Source: a virus. Taken from it: a stretch of 64,000 nucleotides of DNA. Under the pieces are notes generated by a model. It was not told the DNA's origin and did not search any database. It was given only the letters and a program-made list of their open reading frames with translations. Both the position numbers and the translations under genes were made by a program. The stretch is from positions 62,001-126,000 of the IMG/VR virus record IMGVR_UViG_3300042559_001081; one strand, written 5' to 3'. Below, in pieces: positions 47,538 through 57,842 of this stretch. Each line of letters begins with the position of its first letter. The first letter of the stretch is position 1.

Positions 47538-50500
47538 TAGTAAATAAAGCCTCCGGTATTAGTAGAATTTGTTTCTGTAGAACTTTGAAGTCCTGCTGTT
47601 GTAGTTGTATAGCTTGTAACTATATTTCCTGTAGATCTTAAACGCTCTGCTGTAATTGCTGATATTACTTCAACATCATCAACTGTTGCACTGCTTATAA
47701 AAATTTCATCCGATTCTGCTTTTATTTCATGCAAACTACCAAATGAACTTTCTGAAGATCTTGGAACAATAACAATGCTACTTAAATCTGGCGATAATTC
47801 TTTTATAATATAAGCCGACAATTCGCTCCAATAAAATGTTTCGCCAAAATCCCAGTTGTCTAATGTAAAGTATTGATTTATAGCTGTTATAACTCGAGAC
47901 TTTAAATCATTATCATTTACAACTCTTTCAGGATTTTTTACTATTTTAAAAACTGCTTGCATATTTGTATCACTTTTACTACCAAACAAGACTTTATATC
48001 TAACCGAATGGTAAATTATTTCATCACTAATAGATTTTATAGCATTTATTTCAGATCCGTATGATCTGAAAAGTTGATCTGTGCTAGGTGGATACGGCAT
48101 CTGAGTAGTAGTTCCTGCGAGCCACTGTCTAAAATTAGTATCATATTGTTTTGTTAAAATGTATGTATCAATTATATTTGAAGAACTAGGATCTATTCTA
48201 TTGTTTTCATCACTTGCGTGTATATACTGAAATTTCAACTCCGGTCTTCCGATATAAGCATAATAATCATAAACTACAGTTAATGTTCTCGAAGCTGTTG
48301 TTAACTGATAAAAACGGTCTTCGTCGATAACATAATATATAGGATCATTTTCAACTAACATATTTATGTCGGATTTTCTAGTCACTGTTATTATATTTTC
48401 GCTCGACGCATCAACATAAATTATAAATTCGTTGTTGTTTATAATAACTTTTTTATTAAAAATATAATTGCTTTGATTTACAATTTCAGTAAAAATTTGT
48501 GGATCGTCGATTACACCATCGTCGTCACTGTCAAAGAAGTTTACTTCTACTTTTTTACTATCAATGTATCCGTCACCGTCTCTATAAACTCCTGAAATTT
48601 CCCAATCAAAATCTCTAGTAAATGGCGATGTTCCAGTGCCTGTGTTTATATCATTGTTAATATTAAGAACAGTAATTTTATCTTTAATTATTTTTCCAGA
48701 CTTACTATCAAATATTTTTTTGTTATTGTCAAAGTAAAATCTTATTTCGTTGTTACTTTCAAAAACATATCTTAGTGTTCTATATGTTAATTCGTAAGAT
48801 GATCCATTTGTTTCAAAAAGAATTATCCAACTGCTATCAAGAGACTGACCTGTTTCGTCGCCAGACAATCCTAAGTTGAAATCGTCAAGCACATTTAGGT
48901 TGTCTTGAGTAATTATTTCCCAGCTTCTTGTTTCTCTATCGTATCGTAATCCAAAAGTTCTATAAGCGAATATTTGATCAACCATAGATACTTTTACATC
49001 TTCTGATATTTCTCTTACAAACTTTGGTTTAACTAAAGTTAGAACAGAATTATTAGGAACAATATCATTAAAAATTATAGGACCTAGCCCTGTTGAAGTA
49101 ACTGTTGTGCCATCACCTGTTACACTTATTACTTTAATCCACTTATAAGAAGTGGCATTTTTTGCATTAGCATTGTTAGTTACAGTTCCGTCTGGTAAGA
49201 AATAATATCCAGCTGCTGGAACAAACTTAATCATTGCTCCTGCTTCTATGAATCTCAAAGGACCTTCTGTGAAACTACCTACTTGATACTTTATCAAGTT
49301 TGTATCAGTAAAATAACCTGTTGATCTATTTGTATCCAATGTTACAAGATTCCATTTTAAATCTAATTCTACATAGTTTTGATCAGGGAATTCTTTTAAA
49401 TAAAAACTTCTTACATTGTTGTCACTGAGTATATCTGTAATTTTATTTTCAACAATGCTTTCGATATCTGTTCTAGTTACAAAATTAAAGTTATCTTTTT
49501 TATCTTTGTATTCTGTATACAATATGCCGTCGGTGCCAAACAGTGTTGTCTTACTATATTTTCCTGTTGCATCTAACAGATCATAATATCTACTTATACC
49601 ACTTGATGTTCTGTTAACTGCTTTAACTTTAATAATATCTTGACTTACACCCAATGGTCCAACATTATAATCTTCAGCTGTTATTAAACGATTTTGAGTA
49701 TAATAAGTTGACGGAGCATTTGTTTTAATACTTTCGATTGTTTCAGTACTACTTGCATTATCAACGGCTGTTTTAAGTTCAAGTGTGCAAGTAATAGTTT
49801 CACTTCTTCCAATTTTGCTTATGTAAGGAATTCTAATTGCAACATTCTTTATACTTGCAGGAAGTATTGTGTAATCTTTATTTGCACTTGTTCTATAATA
49901 TACTCTAAATTTTCCCTTAGGAAGATTTCCAAATATTCCATCAGAAAAAACGAGACTTATTCTGTCATCAACACGAGTTAACACACTGTAAATATTTTTT
50001 ATTTGTTTATTTAAACTGTTATAAACAATGTTATTTCCTTCAACAGCAGAAACTTTTGTCCATAGCTCTGATTCGTTATTTGAACTGTCAAGGCTATAAA
50101 GCCAAACATCTGTGTCATTTATGTTTTGTACATCAACATCGACTTTTTGATTAGGAGTTGGAAAATCTATTAATAGATCATTTCTTTTTAAAGATCCTTG
50201 TCTAAAATGCATAAAGAATCCAGTGGAATTACTTCCTGCACCTTGTCCGTTGTCTCTGTATAAAAAGGAAAGCTGATTTCCGGGCAACGGTGGTTCTTCT
50301 GATATTTCTCCATTTGAAATAGTCGAACTAACTACTTCAAATTCAAAGTTTTGATTGTTAATCGGTTTTGAAAACGCATATACAGGGATTCCAGTTGTCA
50401 AAGACGAAAATCTATATTGTTCTGTTGGTATTCCGCCAACTACTTCGTATTTTACAGGACGACCAAATGTATTTTGTACTGGCAATGCTGCATTAATAAC

Positions 50501-50974
50501 TTTAACATATTGTTCGAACCAATCTGGATTTACAGTATCATTCCAATTTATAGTTCTATTACTTAAATTGAACCCGTTTGAATCGCTAACATTTTCTGTA
50601 GTGCTTACACTAACAATTTTTAACAAACCATTTGCTGATTGATTTCTTGTTGGATTATATGAAAGTAATTGTGCTAATCTTAATACACTTTCTTTTCTTT
50701 CAGCTAATTCTAAAAAGTTTTCTCTTGCATTTAAGTCAACTCTAAATGCAATGTTTTGTCCTAAAAATGCAATCATATCAACTAATGCTAAGTATTCCGA
50801 AGATTCGATATAGTCGTTAAAATCTTCAGGATAGTTAGTTCGTAAATACGAAATCATTGTTCGACGCAGGGTGTCGAAATCATAACTTTTAAAATCTGCA
50901 AACTTAAAACTTTGATAGATTTTTTTCCAATCTTCAGCAAGTAACAGTCTGTTTTGTCTGTCAGTATAAGACAT
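47537..50974 (-). CDS. gp6: Baseplate wedge protein gp6-like (1,145 aa)
   Basis: Start taken at the ATG at 50974, with GAGGAAG five bases before it, rather than the GTG at 50980. The N-terminal DWKKIYQSFKFADFKSYDFDTLR, then ALVDMIAFLGQNIAFRVDLNARENFL (in parts), is the conserved opening of gp6 in T4-like marine phages, and the C-terminal region resembles baseplate J proteins. T4 gp6 has 660 residues; the extra length is an insertion-rich middle. It forms the wedge ring that holds gp25 and gp53 around the hub. A CATAAATA late box precedes it. Confidence 0.88.
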   Translation of the reverse strand: MSYTDRQNRLLLAEDWKKIYQSFKFADFKSYDFDTLRRTMISYLRTNYPEDFNDYIESSEYLALVDMIAFLGQNIAFRVDLNARENFLELAERKESVLRLAQLLSYNPTRNQSANGLLKIVSVSTTENVSDSNGFNLSNRTINWNDTVNPDWFEQYVKVINAALPVQNTFGRPVKYEVVGGIPTEQYRFSSLTTGIPVYAFSKPINNQNFEFEVVSSTISNGEISEEPPLPGNQLSFLYRDNGQGAGSNSTGFFMHFRQGSLKRNDLLIDFPTPNQKVDVDVQNINDTDVWLYSLDSSNNESELWTKVSAVEGNNIVYNSLNKQIKNIYSVLTRVDDRISLVFSDGIFGNLPKGKFRVYYRTSANKDYTILPASIKNVAIRIPYISKIGRSETITCTLELKTAVDNASSTETIESIKTNAPSTYYTQNRLITAEDYNVGPLGVSQDIIKVKAVNRTSSGISRYYDLLDATGKYSKTTLFGTDGILYTEYKDKKDNFNFVTRTDIESIVENKITDILSDNNVRSFYLKEFPDQNYVELDLKWNLVTLDTNRSTGYFTDTNLIKYQVGSFTEGPLRFIEAGAMIKFVPAAGYYFLPDGTVTNNANAKNATSYKWIKVISVTGDGTTVTSTGLGPIIFNDIVPNNSVLTLVKPKFVREISEDVKVSMVDQIFAYRTFGLRYDRETRSWEIITQDNLNVLDDFNLGLSGDETGQSLDSSWIILFETNGSSYELTYRTLRYVFESNNEIRFYFDNNKKIFDSKSGKIIKDKITVLNINNDINTGTGTSPFTRDFDWEISGVYRDGDGYIDSKKVEVNFFDSDDDGVIDDPQIFTEIVNQSNYIFNKKVIINNNEFIIYVDASSENIITVTRKSDINMLVENDPIYYVIDEDRFYQLTTASRTLTVVYDYYAYIGRPELKFQYIHASDENNRIDPSSSNIIDTYILTKQYDTNFRQWLAGTTTQMPYPPSTDQLFRSYGSEINAIKSISDEIIYHSVRYKVLFGSKSDTNMQAVFKIVKNPERVVNDNDLKSRVITAINQYFTLDNWDFGETFYWSELSAYIIKELSPDLSSIVIVPRSSESSFGSLHEIKAESDEIFISSATVDDVEVISAITAERLRSTGNIVTSYTTTTAGLQSSTETNSTNTGGFIY

Positions 50975-50997
50975 TAGCACTTCCTCAGTTTATGTTA

Positions 50998-51005
50998 TAT
51001 TTATG
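50998..51005 (-). promoter_or_regulatory. T4-type late promoter box
   Basis: Leftward CATAAATA, seven of eight matches to the T4 consensus, 23 bases before the gp6 ATG at 50974 and ahead of its GAGGAAG ribosome-binding site. It lies in the gap after the gp25 gene. Confidence 0.65.
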
Positions 51006-51025
51006 AGAATTAATAAGTGCGTAGT

Positions 51026-51469
51026 TTAAATAATACTATTATTTCTATCAAATCTAAATTGTAAATATTCCGAAATACTATAATCTAAATAGGTTAATTC
51101 ACACTGTATTTGTATACCGTATTCGTAACTATCTACTACAATTTTATCTACAGTTACCCTAGGATCATAGTTAATAATTTCAGTTACGTTTTTTACAATA
51201 ACTTCTTTTAAGGAATCAGTAAAAGGCTCATACAACACATCCCATATAATAGTTCCAAAGCTAGGATTTTCTAATTTTTCACCTAATCTTATATGAAAAT
51301 GATTTACAATGTCCTGTTTTATTAGTGCAATATCAAAAAGTTTATATTCTTTTGTGTCAGGATCAGTAGTGCTTATTCCTCTATAAGTTCTATTTTCAAC
51401 AGGACTTACAACCACATTTTGTGGTTGTATTTTTAAATTTTTATATAAATTTTTTTCTAAAGAACTCAT
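51026..51469 (-). CDS. gp25: Baseplate wedge protein gp25-like (147 aa)
   Basis: The gp25/phage lysozyme-related wedge family is recognisable: FDIALIKQDIVNHFHIRLGEKLENPSFG (in parts), TIIWDVLYEPFTDSLKE, and a C-terminal strand pattern. T4 gp25 has 132 residues, so the length fits. It sits under gp6 in the wedge and helps start sheath assembly. A weak AAGGT lies 12 bases before the ATG. Order lysozyme-like, gp25, gp6 matches T4-like marine phages. Confidence 0.9.
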   Translation of the reverse strand: MSSLEKNLYKNLKIQPQNVVVSPVENRTYRGISTTDPDTKEYKLFDIALIKQDIVNHFHIRLGEKLENPSFGTIIWDVLYEPFTDSLKEVIVKNVTEIINYDPRVTVDKIVVDSYEYGIQIQCELTYLDYSISEYLQFRFDRNNSII

Positions 51470-51490
51470 AGTACTATATTTACCTTAACA

Positions 51491-52636
51491 TTATTTGCGA
51501 ACAGCATCCGACGGTGAAATAAACCTCCTTGACGTTGTTGTGACTGTTTGCACCTTAGGTGCTGTAACAGAGGATGCCGATGCGGTTGTTTGAGCCGGTG
51601 CTGTATAATTAGACAACCTCGGGCCACCTGGAGTTTCTACGACTTTATATTGTTGAGTAACTGTTACCAGACCTTTAGGTGTGTCGATTGTTTTTACACC
51701 TGTTACTATGTCGCCAACTTGAGCAACTCTATTTGCTACTGCATCATTGAGCTGTTCTTCAGTTAAGGGTTGTCCGCCAATGTCGGCAACCGGGGGTCTT
51801 CCGTTGTTTGATAACGTTCCACTATTTGCAACTGGATTTACTCCATTAATTAATAAGTCTCTTACTTTTTCACCTGTTCTAAAATCATATCTGTTATCCA
51901 GTGCATTTATAAGTTTGTAAGCATAGGGATCGCCAACTGGCGGCAATGACGAATTAGGTAATGGCTGAAATCCTGCTGATCCGCCAAAAACACGCTGGCC
52001 GCCGCCTGCTGCAATTTCTGCTTGAGTTTTTAGAGATGTACCAGTTGGTTGATAAGGTGCACTTCCATTTTCAATATCAACCGTTGAAAGATTTCCTGGG
52101 CCTCCATTTCTAATATCTGCAAGATTGTATGAAAAAACATCGGCATTATGTCCCGACGAATTAAGTCCGTCTCCTGAATAATAGCTTTGTCCTTTTCTAA
52201 CAAACCCATTTGGTCCTTGCGTATCATAAGGTACCGGAACAGATGCAAATTCTCTAGCTAATTCTAACTGAAAATCTAAATCTGATAAAGATCCAGACTT
52301 CCATTGATCGAGCTTTCTTAGATCTTTTAATCTTAAAATAATTAGATAATCTTGAACGTCGGGACTAAATCTTATTGTGCCCGGTAGTCCAGAAAGAGTA
52401 ACAACTTCTCTTAGTGTGCCTCTAATAAATTGATATCTTCCTATTGCCGATGATTTAAATCCTGCTCTAATTCTATCCGTTTGATATTGATCGATTTGTG
52501 CAAGTGTATATTCAGGAATCATTGGATCAGCAGTGCTTGGCCAAAGTGACGAATAAGGATCTGCTCCCCGAACTGCTTCTCCTTTAGCAACAAGGTCTAA
52601 TAATTTTCTTTCTTGATCGGAAATCTGTATTGCCAT
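51491..52636 (-). CDS. Lysozyme-like baseplate protein (381 aa)
   Basis: The N-terminal 160 residues resemble a phage lambda R-type (GH104) or related transglycosylase fold: LLDLVAKGEAVRG with E20 as the candidate catalytic acid, then SSAIGRYQFI, and FSPDVQDYLIILRLKD. The C-terminal 200 residues are low-complexity Gly/Pro/Ser/Thr-rich and probably a flexible anchor. It would cut peptidoglycan locally during injection rather than cause lysis, because it lies among baseplate genes and lacks a signal peptide. AAGGA is seven bases from the ATG. Confidence 0.65.
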   Translation of the reverse strand: MAIQISDQERKLLDLVAKGEAVRGADPYSSLWPSTADPMIPEYTLAQIDQYQTDRIRAGFKSSAIGRYQFIRGTLREVVTLSGLPGTIRFSPDVQDYLIILRLKDLRKLDQWKSGSLSDLDFQLELAREFASVPVPYDTQGPNGFVRKGQSYYSGDGLNSSGHNADVFSYNLADIRNGGPGNLSTVDIENGSAPYQPTGTSLKTQAEIAAGGGQRVFGGSAGFQPLPNSSLPPVGDPYAYKLINALDNRYDFRTGEKVRDLLINGVNPVANSGTLSNNGRPPVADIGGQPLTEEQLNDAVANRVAQVGDIVTGVKTIDTPKGLVTVTQQYKVVETPGGPRLSNYTAPAQTTASASSVTAPKVQTVTTTSRRFISPSDAVRK

Positions 52637-52645
52637 GTTAAATCC

Positions 52646-55144
52646 TTACTGTGGTCCACTAGATGGTTGTTCTTTAGATATATAATCAGAGTTTTTAGGA
52701 GCCATAGGAATTATACCGTTTGCAGGAATATCTATAGTCCCGCCTTCGGCTCTAGCAACACTAAAATGCATTGCATCATCGATGTTTGGCCAATTGCCTC
52801 CCCAACCAAGACCCCATTTTGCAATTAATTGTCTAACTATAGCAACTGGCATATCTGTTCTTGGCGCATCTGGCGGGCGTGGTGAAAAATACCCGTTAGG
52901 ATATCCATTTATTATAGGTGTCGGTTTGTTAATATCAAGAGCTGCACCCGATGCATGATACGAGAACCCTGTTCCGCCTGTTACACTTCTGTAAGCATAT
53001 CCGTCTAGTCGTTTTATTACATAACCAGTTGCTTCTAGGTCATCAATAAATCCTTGGAAAGTATCTTTAAACACCTCTGCAACTTGTGCAGTTAATCCTC
53101 TTTTTGACCTAATAGTTGCAAGAGGACCTTGCCCTTCTGCTGGTATAGCTACTGAACCGCCAGCGGTTCTAGGATATTCAAGATCTCCGGAATTGCCAAG
53201 GCCGACACCTCCACTACCAGGAACCGTCACACTGGATTTTCTTCCAGTTACACTCTTTTGGAAAGTATCAGGTGTTAACACTCGATCATTCGTCGGCAAT
53301 TCTCCAGGTAATTCTCTATCTGTTTGTTCGGGTTTAAATGCATATGGGTTCATGTTTTCGTGTTGAGTCCACGGTTCTCTTTGTGGTGCTCTAGTTACAA
53401 TACTATCATATGGAACTGGAACTGTTGCACCAGGAAAGTTATAAGGCAAAATTACTGTAGGCAAAGGTTTTCCTGCATATGCACTTGTTGGTGCTGTAGG
53501 AGTGTTGCCGCCGATTGGTTTAATAGCCGGAGCAGGCGCTGTTGAGGTACCGCTGTTTAAATTAATAGATCCGCTGCCGTCAACATCGAACTTACTGGAA
53601 AGAACACTAAACGCATCTTTCGCTTCATTGAGAACTGTGTTGCCAATTTGGTGTACTTTATCTTTTGCCTGTGAATAAATGCTTGCTTGAGATGTAACGT
53701 GTACTTCGCCCGACGCTTGTGTAAAATACGAACCTGCAATGTCGTCAACCATGTCAGCAAAAGATTTTCTAAACCAACTTCCGACCGCAGTTTGATGTAC
53801 AGATCCTTCTGCTCTTGAATACATGTTTTGATTAGTATTCATGCTTATATCACCACTAGCTGTTACCTTAAGTTCTCTAGAGGAATTTATATCTATGCTT
53901 TCAACAGATCTAACAGATGTATTTCTTCCTGCATACAAACTTAGATCGTATAAAGATTCGATGTGTACGCGGCCACTTTCTTTTCCATCCATGATAGGAG
54001 CACCGTCACTCCAACGTGCTGCGGCTTTCATATTGATATTTCTACCAGCTTCGAGATTTATGTCTCTTTCTGCTGTTATATTTAGATCCTGGTTGGTCAT
54101 TATACTAATACTGTCATCAGCATGAATATCTATTTTACCGTCTGAAGTTAATTCTATCCATGCAGTGCCTCTGCTGTTTGCAATATAAATCAAATCTTCT
54201 GAATTGTGCAATAATATTTGATGTCCAGTTCTAGTTCTAATTCTAATACACTCGTTTTGAGGAATTGTTTCGTCGCCTCCGGGTTCTCCTGCTTCTTTGT
54301 TTATATAAAAAGGAGGACCATCAGCAGCATGTGTAGCTCTAATAAACTTATCATCGCCGTCGTCCATAACAATAGAACTTCCACCTAATCTACTCTTTGG
54401 TAAAGAAACTTCGTTGTTTGTTGTACCAGATTTTTTAGTAGGTGATTTTAATCTTTTATCTAAAGGTCCCGGAGTGTTTATACCAAACACTGCACTCGGA
54501 ACTTCACGTCTTGCCGAACTAGTAGTTAAACCTCTAACTTCGTCATACAGTAATCCCTGAACTTCTAGTATTTCAGTAAAATCTTTATTATAAGGTTTAG
54601 TATATTGTGTAGGATCGTTGTTGACTTTGGTTTCTAAAGCCTTGTTATATTCGCCAACTGGTAGCTTTTTTCCTTTTAAGTTTTGAGGTGTTGCTGGAGA
54701 TGTTAACTCAGTTGCTGCTCGACCGTCCGGAACCATAAAATTCATGTACGGCTCAGGAACACAGGCAAACCAATATCCTAAGTCTCGTCGACCTTCCACA
54801 AACATAACTAGTACTTTCGATCCTACATCTGGAGGAACTGCCCAAAAACCGTAACTTTGCTGAGTATGACGATATGCGTCTACACCTTCTGTATCAGTAT
54901 ATGGGGTTACTCCGTAAAACGGTGTTGCATAACTTACAACTACTGTTTCGTTTTCTGCTTTTTCACTGCGGAAGTCAGCATCACCAAACATACTTGTTTT
55001 TAAGAGCCTTACTTTTAAGGCTCCCATATAATTTCTATCTAAATGTCCAACAACTTCGGCAATAAATGGGCCAGGATTTCCAGACATTACTGCATCATTC
55101 GGAGAACGCGAAGTCTTGTTTGTTACTCTATTATTTACGCTCAT
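52646..55144 (-). CDS. gp5: gp5-like baseplate hub/spike with M15 peptidase domain (832 aa)
   Basis: The N-terminus (about 25-130) is an OB-fold like T4 gp5/VgrG: GPFIAEVVGHLDRNYMGALKVRL in parts, and FWAVPPDVGSKVLVMFVEG. Residues about 330-470 have a strand-repeat pattern (DIHADDSISI, DLNITAERDINLEAGRNINM in parts) of the spike beta-helix. The C-terminus (about 683-805) is a D-Ala-D-Ala carboxypeptidase/M15-type peptidase: SYHASGAALDIN with the HxxxxxxD zinc site, and a later DAMHF histidine. T4 gp5 instead has a lysozyme domain in the middle. The spike would pierce the outer membrane and cut peptidoglycan cross-links. AAAGGA precedes the ATG. Confidence 0.87.
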   Translation of the reverse strand: MSVNNRVTNKTSRSPNDAVMSGNPGPFIAEVVGHLDRNYMGALKVRLLKTSMFGDADFRSEKAENETVVVSYATPFYGVTPYTDTEGVDAYRHTQQSYGFWAVPPDVGSKVLVMFVEGRRDLGYWFACVPEPYMNFMVPDGRAATELTSPATPQNLKGKKLPVGEYNKALETKVNNDPTQYTKPYNKDFTEILEVQGLLYDEVRGLTTSSARREVPSAVFGINTPGPLDKRLKSPTKKSGTTNNEVSLPKSRLGGSSIVMDDGDDKFIRATHAADGPPFYINKEAGEPGGDETIPQNECIRIRTRTGHQILLHNSEDLIYIANSRGTAWIELTSDGKIDIHADDSISIMTNQDLNITAERDINLEAGRNINMKAAARWSDGAPIMDGKESGRVHIESLYDLSLYAGRNTSVRSVESIDINSSRELKVTASGDISMNTNQNMYSRAEGSVHQTAVGSWFRKSFADMVDDIAGSYFTQASGEVHVTSQASIYSQAKDKVHQIGNTVLNEAKDAFSVLSSKFDVDGSGSINLNSGTSTAPAPAIKPIGGNTPTAPTSAYAGKPLPTVILPYNFPGATVPVPYDSIVTRAPQREPWTQHENMNPYAFKPEQTDRELPGELPTNDRVLTPDTFQKSVTGRKSSVTVPGSGGVGLGNSGDLEYPRTAGGSVAIPAEGQGPLATIRSKRGLTAQVAEVFKDTFQGFIDDLEATGYVIKRLDGYAYRSVTGGTGFSYHASGAALDINKPTPIINGYPNGYFSPRPPDAPRTDMPVAIVRQLIAKWGLGWGGNWPNIDDAMHFSVARAEGGTIDIPANGIIPMAPKNSDYISKEQPSSGPQ

Positions 55145-55153
55145 TGTTATCCT

Positions 55154-57538
55154 TTAAAATAATTTAAATTTGCCGAGCGAACTTTGAATAGTGTTCGGCA
55201 AAGACTTTACAGTACCTGATATTTGATTTATTGAGGTGGAAATTGCACCTATATTTTCCGAAAAGGATGAAAGTCCTGAAATAACTCCAGGAAAGCCGCC
55301 CGTTTTTATTTGATTTATACTATTTTGTAAATTTCGAAAATCTGACTGTATTTGGTTAAACGGTGCAGCAATACCGTTAATGGTACTTATAAAATTGTTT
55401 TGTATTAATTGAAAACTATTAATAAAATTGTTCGCCGATTCTATTGCTTGAAATATAGAAGTTTCTCCTAACGACTGGAATAATTCTACTTTCATTAAGT
55501 CTAAATTAAAACTTTGATATTGTTCGGGCAAGATTTGTAAAAATGGTTGTATTATCTGACTTACAGATTGTATAGATTGATTTAATGCAAATTCTGCTGC
55601 TTCAAGATTAATTGCCGATACAAACGCACTCGTTACCATGTTTGAAGTATCAATTGATTCCGATGTTTGATTCGGTCTTCTAAGTAAAGACAACTCTTGT
55701 GTAAATTGACCTTTTGAAAAAGTTGATGTTAGAGTAACTACTCTGTATATTCCATTAAAACCGTTTGCAGGATCTAATGTCATTAAACCTGTATTTTTAT
55801 TATAATCTATTCCACTTTTAATTTGTAATAAAACATCAACCTCTGACGATATATAATCCACTGTGCCATCTTCGTTTAAGTATATAGAATCTGGGCCTGA
55901 TCTATAATTTCCAGCATCGCTGTCATTTAGATAATAAGGGTCGCCTAGTATTTTTAAATTTAAAGACACGTTATCAACACTGCTGTTTAATATCATATCA
56001 TTAAATGCTCTAGCAATTATATTTTTTCTGTCAAACGACCCTAGACCACCTGCTAACATTATTTCTTTAGCTGTTTTTTCAACTCTTTTGTAGATATTAA
56101 AAGCTATCCAGGATACAGACGATTCTAACGGAACTATTTCCGGAGGTAATGTGTTTTCTCCGATAATGTTTTTCATATAAGCATCTTGTCCTGCTTCTGT
56201 ATTAAACGAAGGATTATAAAACCCGTTATCAATTGAAAATTCAAAATCAAGTACTTCGGTATTTTTGCCTGTATACGAATAATAATAAGCTTTAACACAA
56301 TCTGCAATGTTTGAAGCGTAGTTAAATGGTGTAGTAGATGTACTAAATTTAGAAAAATGAACTTTGTAAGGAATTACAATATATTCAATTTCATATGCTG
56401 GTCGACTTGATATCGATTCGTCTCCTAAAGTTAAAATTCTAACCTTAGAATCAATTCTAAACCAGTTTACCATTCCTCTGCCATCTGGTTGTGACAAACT
56501 CTGTGTTAAGTTTTTTCCCCATGCACTACTTAAAATAACTTCTTTTATTACTTCTTCTATTTTTGTTCCTTCATTAAAAGTATAAACTTTTTCACTAGGG
56601 TCAATAGTAATCGGTCCTCGTTGTGCTATATTATCAACTACTACATCTTCATCATTTGCAACGTTGTCTTTTGCAAAATCATTTAAATTTTCAATGATAT
56701 AAGAATTACCAAGTTCGTTTACATCTGTATTAAATGACGCACCTGTAGGTGTCGATATTATTCTTGTAGAATTACCGTTATTAGGAAAACTTATAATATA
56801 TCGATCTCCAGTTTTTTGATTTTTTTGTGCGGCAGCAGCTAGACCTGGGTCAACAGTGCCTTCGCCGTATCCTACTGGAATTATTTCTCTTCTGTTAAGT
56901 TCGTTTGCCAAACTATTCTCAGCAGAACTTAACATTTCACCAACTGTTGTTCCTTTAATAGATGTAGTCTTCTTTAATCTTGATATTTCATCCGTATACG
57001 CAAGATGATTGTAAGAAATAGCACTTACGTTATAAATTGTGCCGCCGGCGTCAACTTTAAAAGTAACATTTGTTAACTTTATAACAAAGCAGCGTCTTGA
57101 AACAAATTTTTCAATATTATTTTCTGAATCCCATCCTATAAAATCTAAAGATAACAAAAATGGTGCTTCGATATAATTTTTATAACCAGCTGCATCTGCT
57201 GCAACAAACAAAGACTGAAAAAACAATCCAACGCTGTATGGCTCAGTAACTGTAAATTCCATTGTCGTAACTGTAGTAACCCCAGTACCTGGGTTAGGAG
57301 AAACCAATGACGAAATCATAACATCGTCAATAAAATACTCTACATTTATTCCTAAGCTAGATTCTATTGCTGTCTTGGTTGGTTTATCTGGAAGACCCCC
57401 TGACCTTATTATAGGCAAATTTCCTCCAGTAGATCTATACAAATCAGGATTGTTAAGTTCGTCTGGTCTAAGCGGTCCAAAAGTCCACCGATAGTTGTAA
57501 GATCTAAACTTACTTAACTCGTTTTTTTGTACAGCCAT
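55154..57538 (-). CDS. Baseplate hub-associated structural protein (794 aa)
   Basis: No family is certain. The N-terminal 200 residues are beta-rich, with EFTVTEPYSVGLFFQSLF, YIEAPFLLSLDFIGW and CFVIKLTNVTFKVDAGG (in parts), resembling tube-like or gp27-like domains. The centre has FEFSIDNGFYNP and the C-terminal 150 residues are a Q/N/S-rich helical region likely to be a coiled coil. Its position between gp53 and the gp5-like spike is that of a hub protein. It could be the gp27 equivalent, but I see no decisive motif. AGGGA precedes the ATG. Confidence 0.5.
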   Translation of the reverse strand: MAVQKNELSKFRSYNYRWTFGPLRPDELNNPDLYRSTGGNLPIIRSGGLPDKPTKTAIESSLGINVEYFIDDVMISSLVSPNPGTGVTTVTTMEFTVTEPYSVGLFFQSLFVAADAAGYKNYIEAPFLLSLDFIGWDSENNIEKFVSRRCFVIKLTNVTFKVDAGGTIYNVSAISYNHLAYTDEISRLKKTTSIKGTTVGEMLSSAENSLANELNRREIIPVGYGEGTVDPGLAAAAQKNQKTGDRYIISFPNNGNSTRIISTPTGASFNTDVNELGNSYIIENLNDFAKDNVANDEDVVVDNIAQRGPITIDPSEKVYTFNEGTKIEEVIKEVILSSAWGKNLTQSLSQPDGRGMVNWFRIDSKVRILTLGDESISSRPAYEIEYIVIPYKVHFSKFSTSTTPFNYASNIADCVKAYYYSYTGKNTEVLDFEFSIDNGFYNPSFNTEAGQDAYMKNIIGENTLPPEIVPLESSVSWIAFNIYKRVEKTAKEIMLAGGLGSFDRKNIIARAFNDMILNSSVDNVSLNLKILGDPYYLNDSDAGNYRSGPDSIYLNEDGTVDYISSEVDVLLQIKSGIDYNKNTGLMTLDPANGFNGIYRVVTLTSTFSKGQFTQELSLLRRPNQTSESIDTSNMVTSAFVSAINLEAAEFALNQSIQSVSQIIQPFLQILPEQYQSFNLDLMKVELFQSLGETSIFQAIESANNFINSFQLIQNNFISTINGIAAPFNQIQSDFRNLQNSINQIKTGGFPGVISGLSSFSENIGAISTSINQISGTVKSLPNTIQSSLGKFKLF

Positions 57539-57539
57539 A

Positions 57540-57842
57540 TTAAATCCCTATAACAGTAGTAAGTGTTGATTTTTTAGGCAAGTATATTTGAGTTCCTGCA
57601 ACAAAGTCAAATATAGGATCTTTAATTACTTCGATGTTTCTTACTGAAAATACCCACCAAAGTTTAGAACTTCCGTATAAGTCAAATGCTAACAAGTCAG
57701 GTCTATATGTGTATTGTGGTTGTATAGAATACACAATGTCATCTGCTTGTGGCGGTATTGATCTTTTAACATAAAAATCTAAATAGTTACCAATATTTAC
57801 TTTTGTATTTGCCCAAGGACTTGATTTTGAATACACCGACAT
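57540..57842 (-). CDS. gp53: Baseplate wedge protein gp53-like (100 aa)
   Basis: The pattern YRPDLLAFDLYGSSKLWWVFSVRN, then IKDPIFDFVAGTQIYLP, is typical of the LysM-like gp53 wedge proteins of marine T4-like phages. T4 gp53 is about twice as long, so this is the minimal form. It would bind gp6 and the wedge core. The start shares one base with the stop of the gp48-like gene (TAATG), so both are coupled. Confidence 0.85.
   Translation of the reverse strand: MSVYSKSSPWANTKVNIGNYLDFYVKRSIPPQADDIVYSIQPQYTYRPDLLAFDLYGSSKLWWVFSVRNIEVIKDPIFDFVAGTQIYLPKKSTLTTVIGI

Noticed and set aside
51477-51483. Late promoter box GTAAATA before gp25
   Set aside because: It is only seven bases from the ATG, too close to place a transcript leader with the ribosome-binding site.
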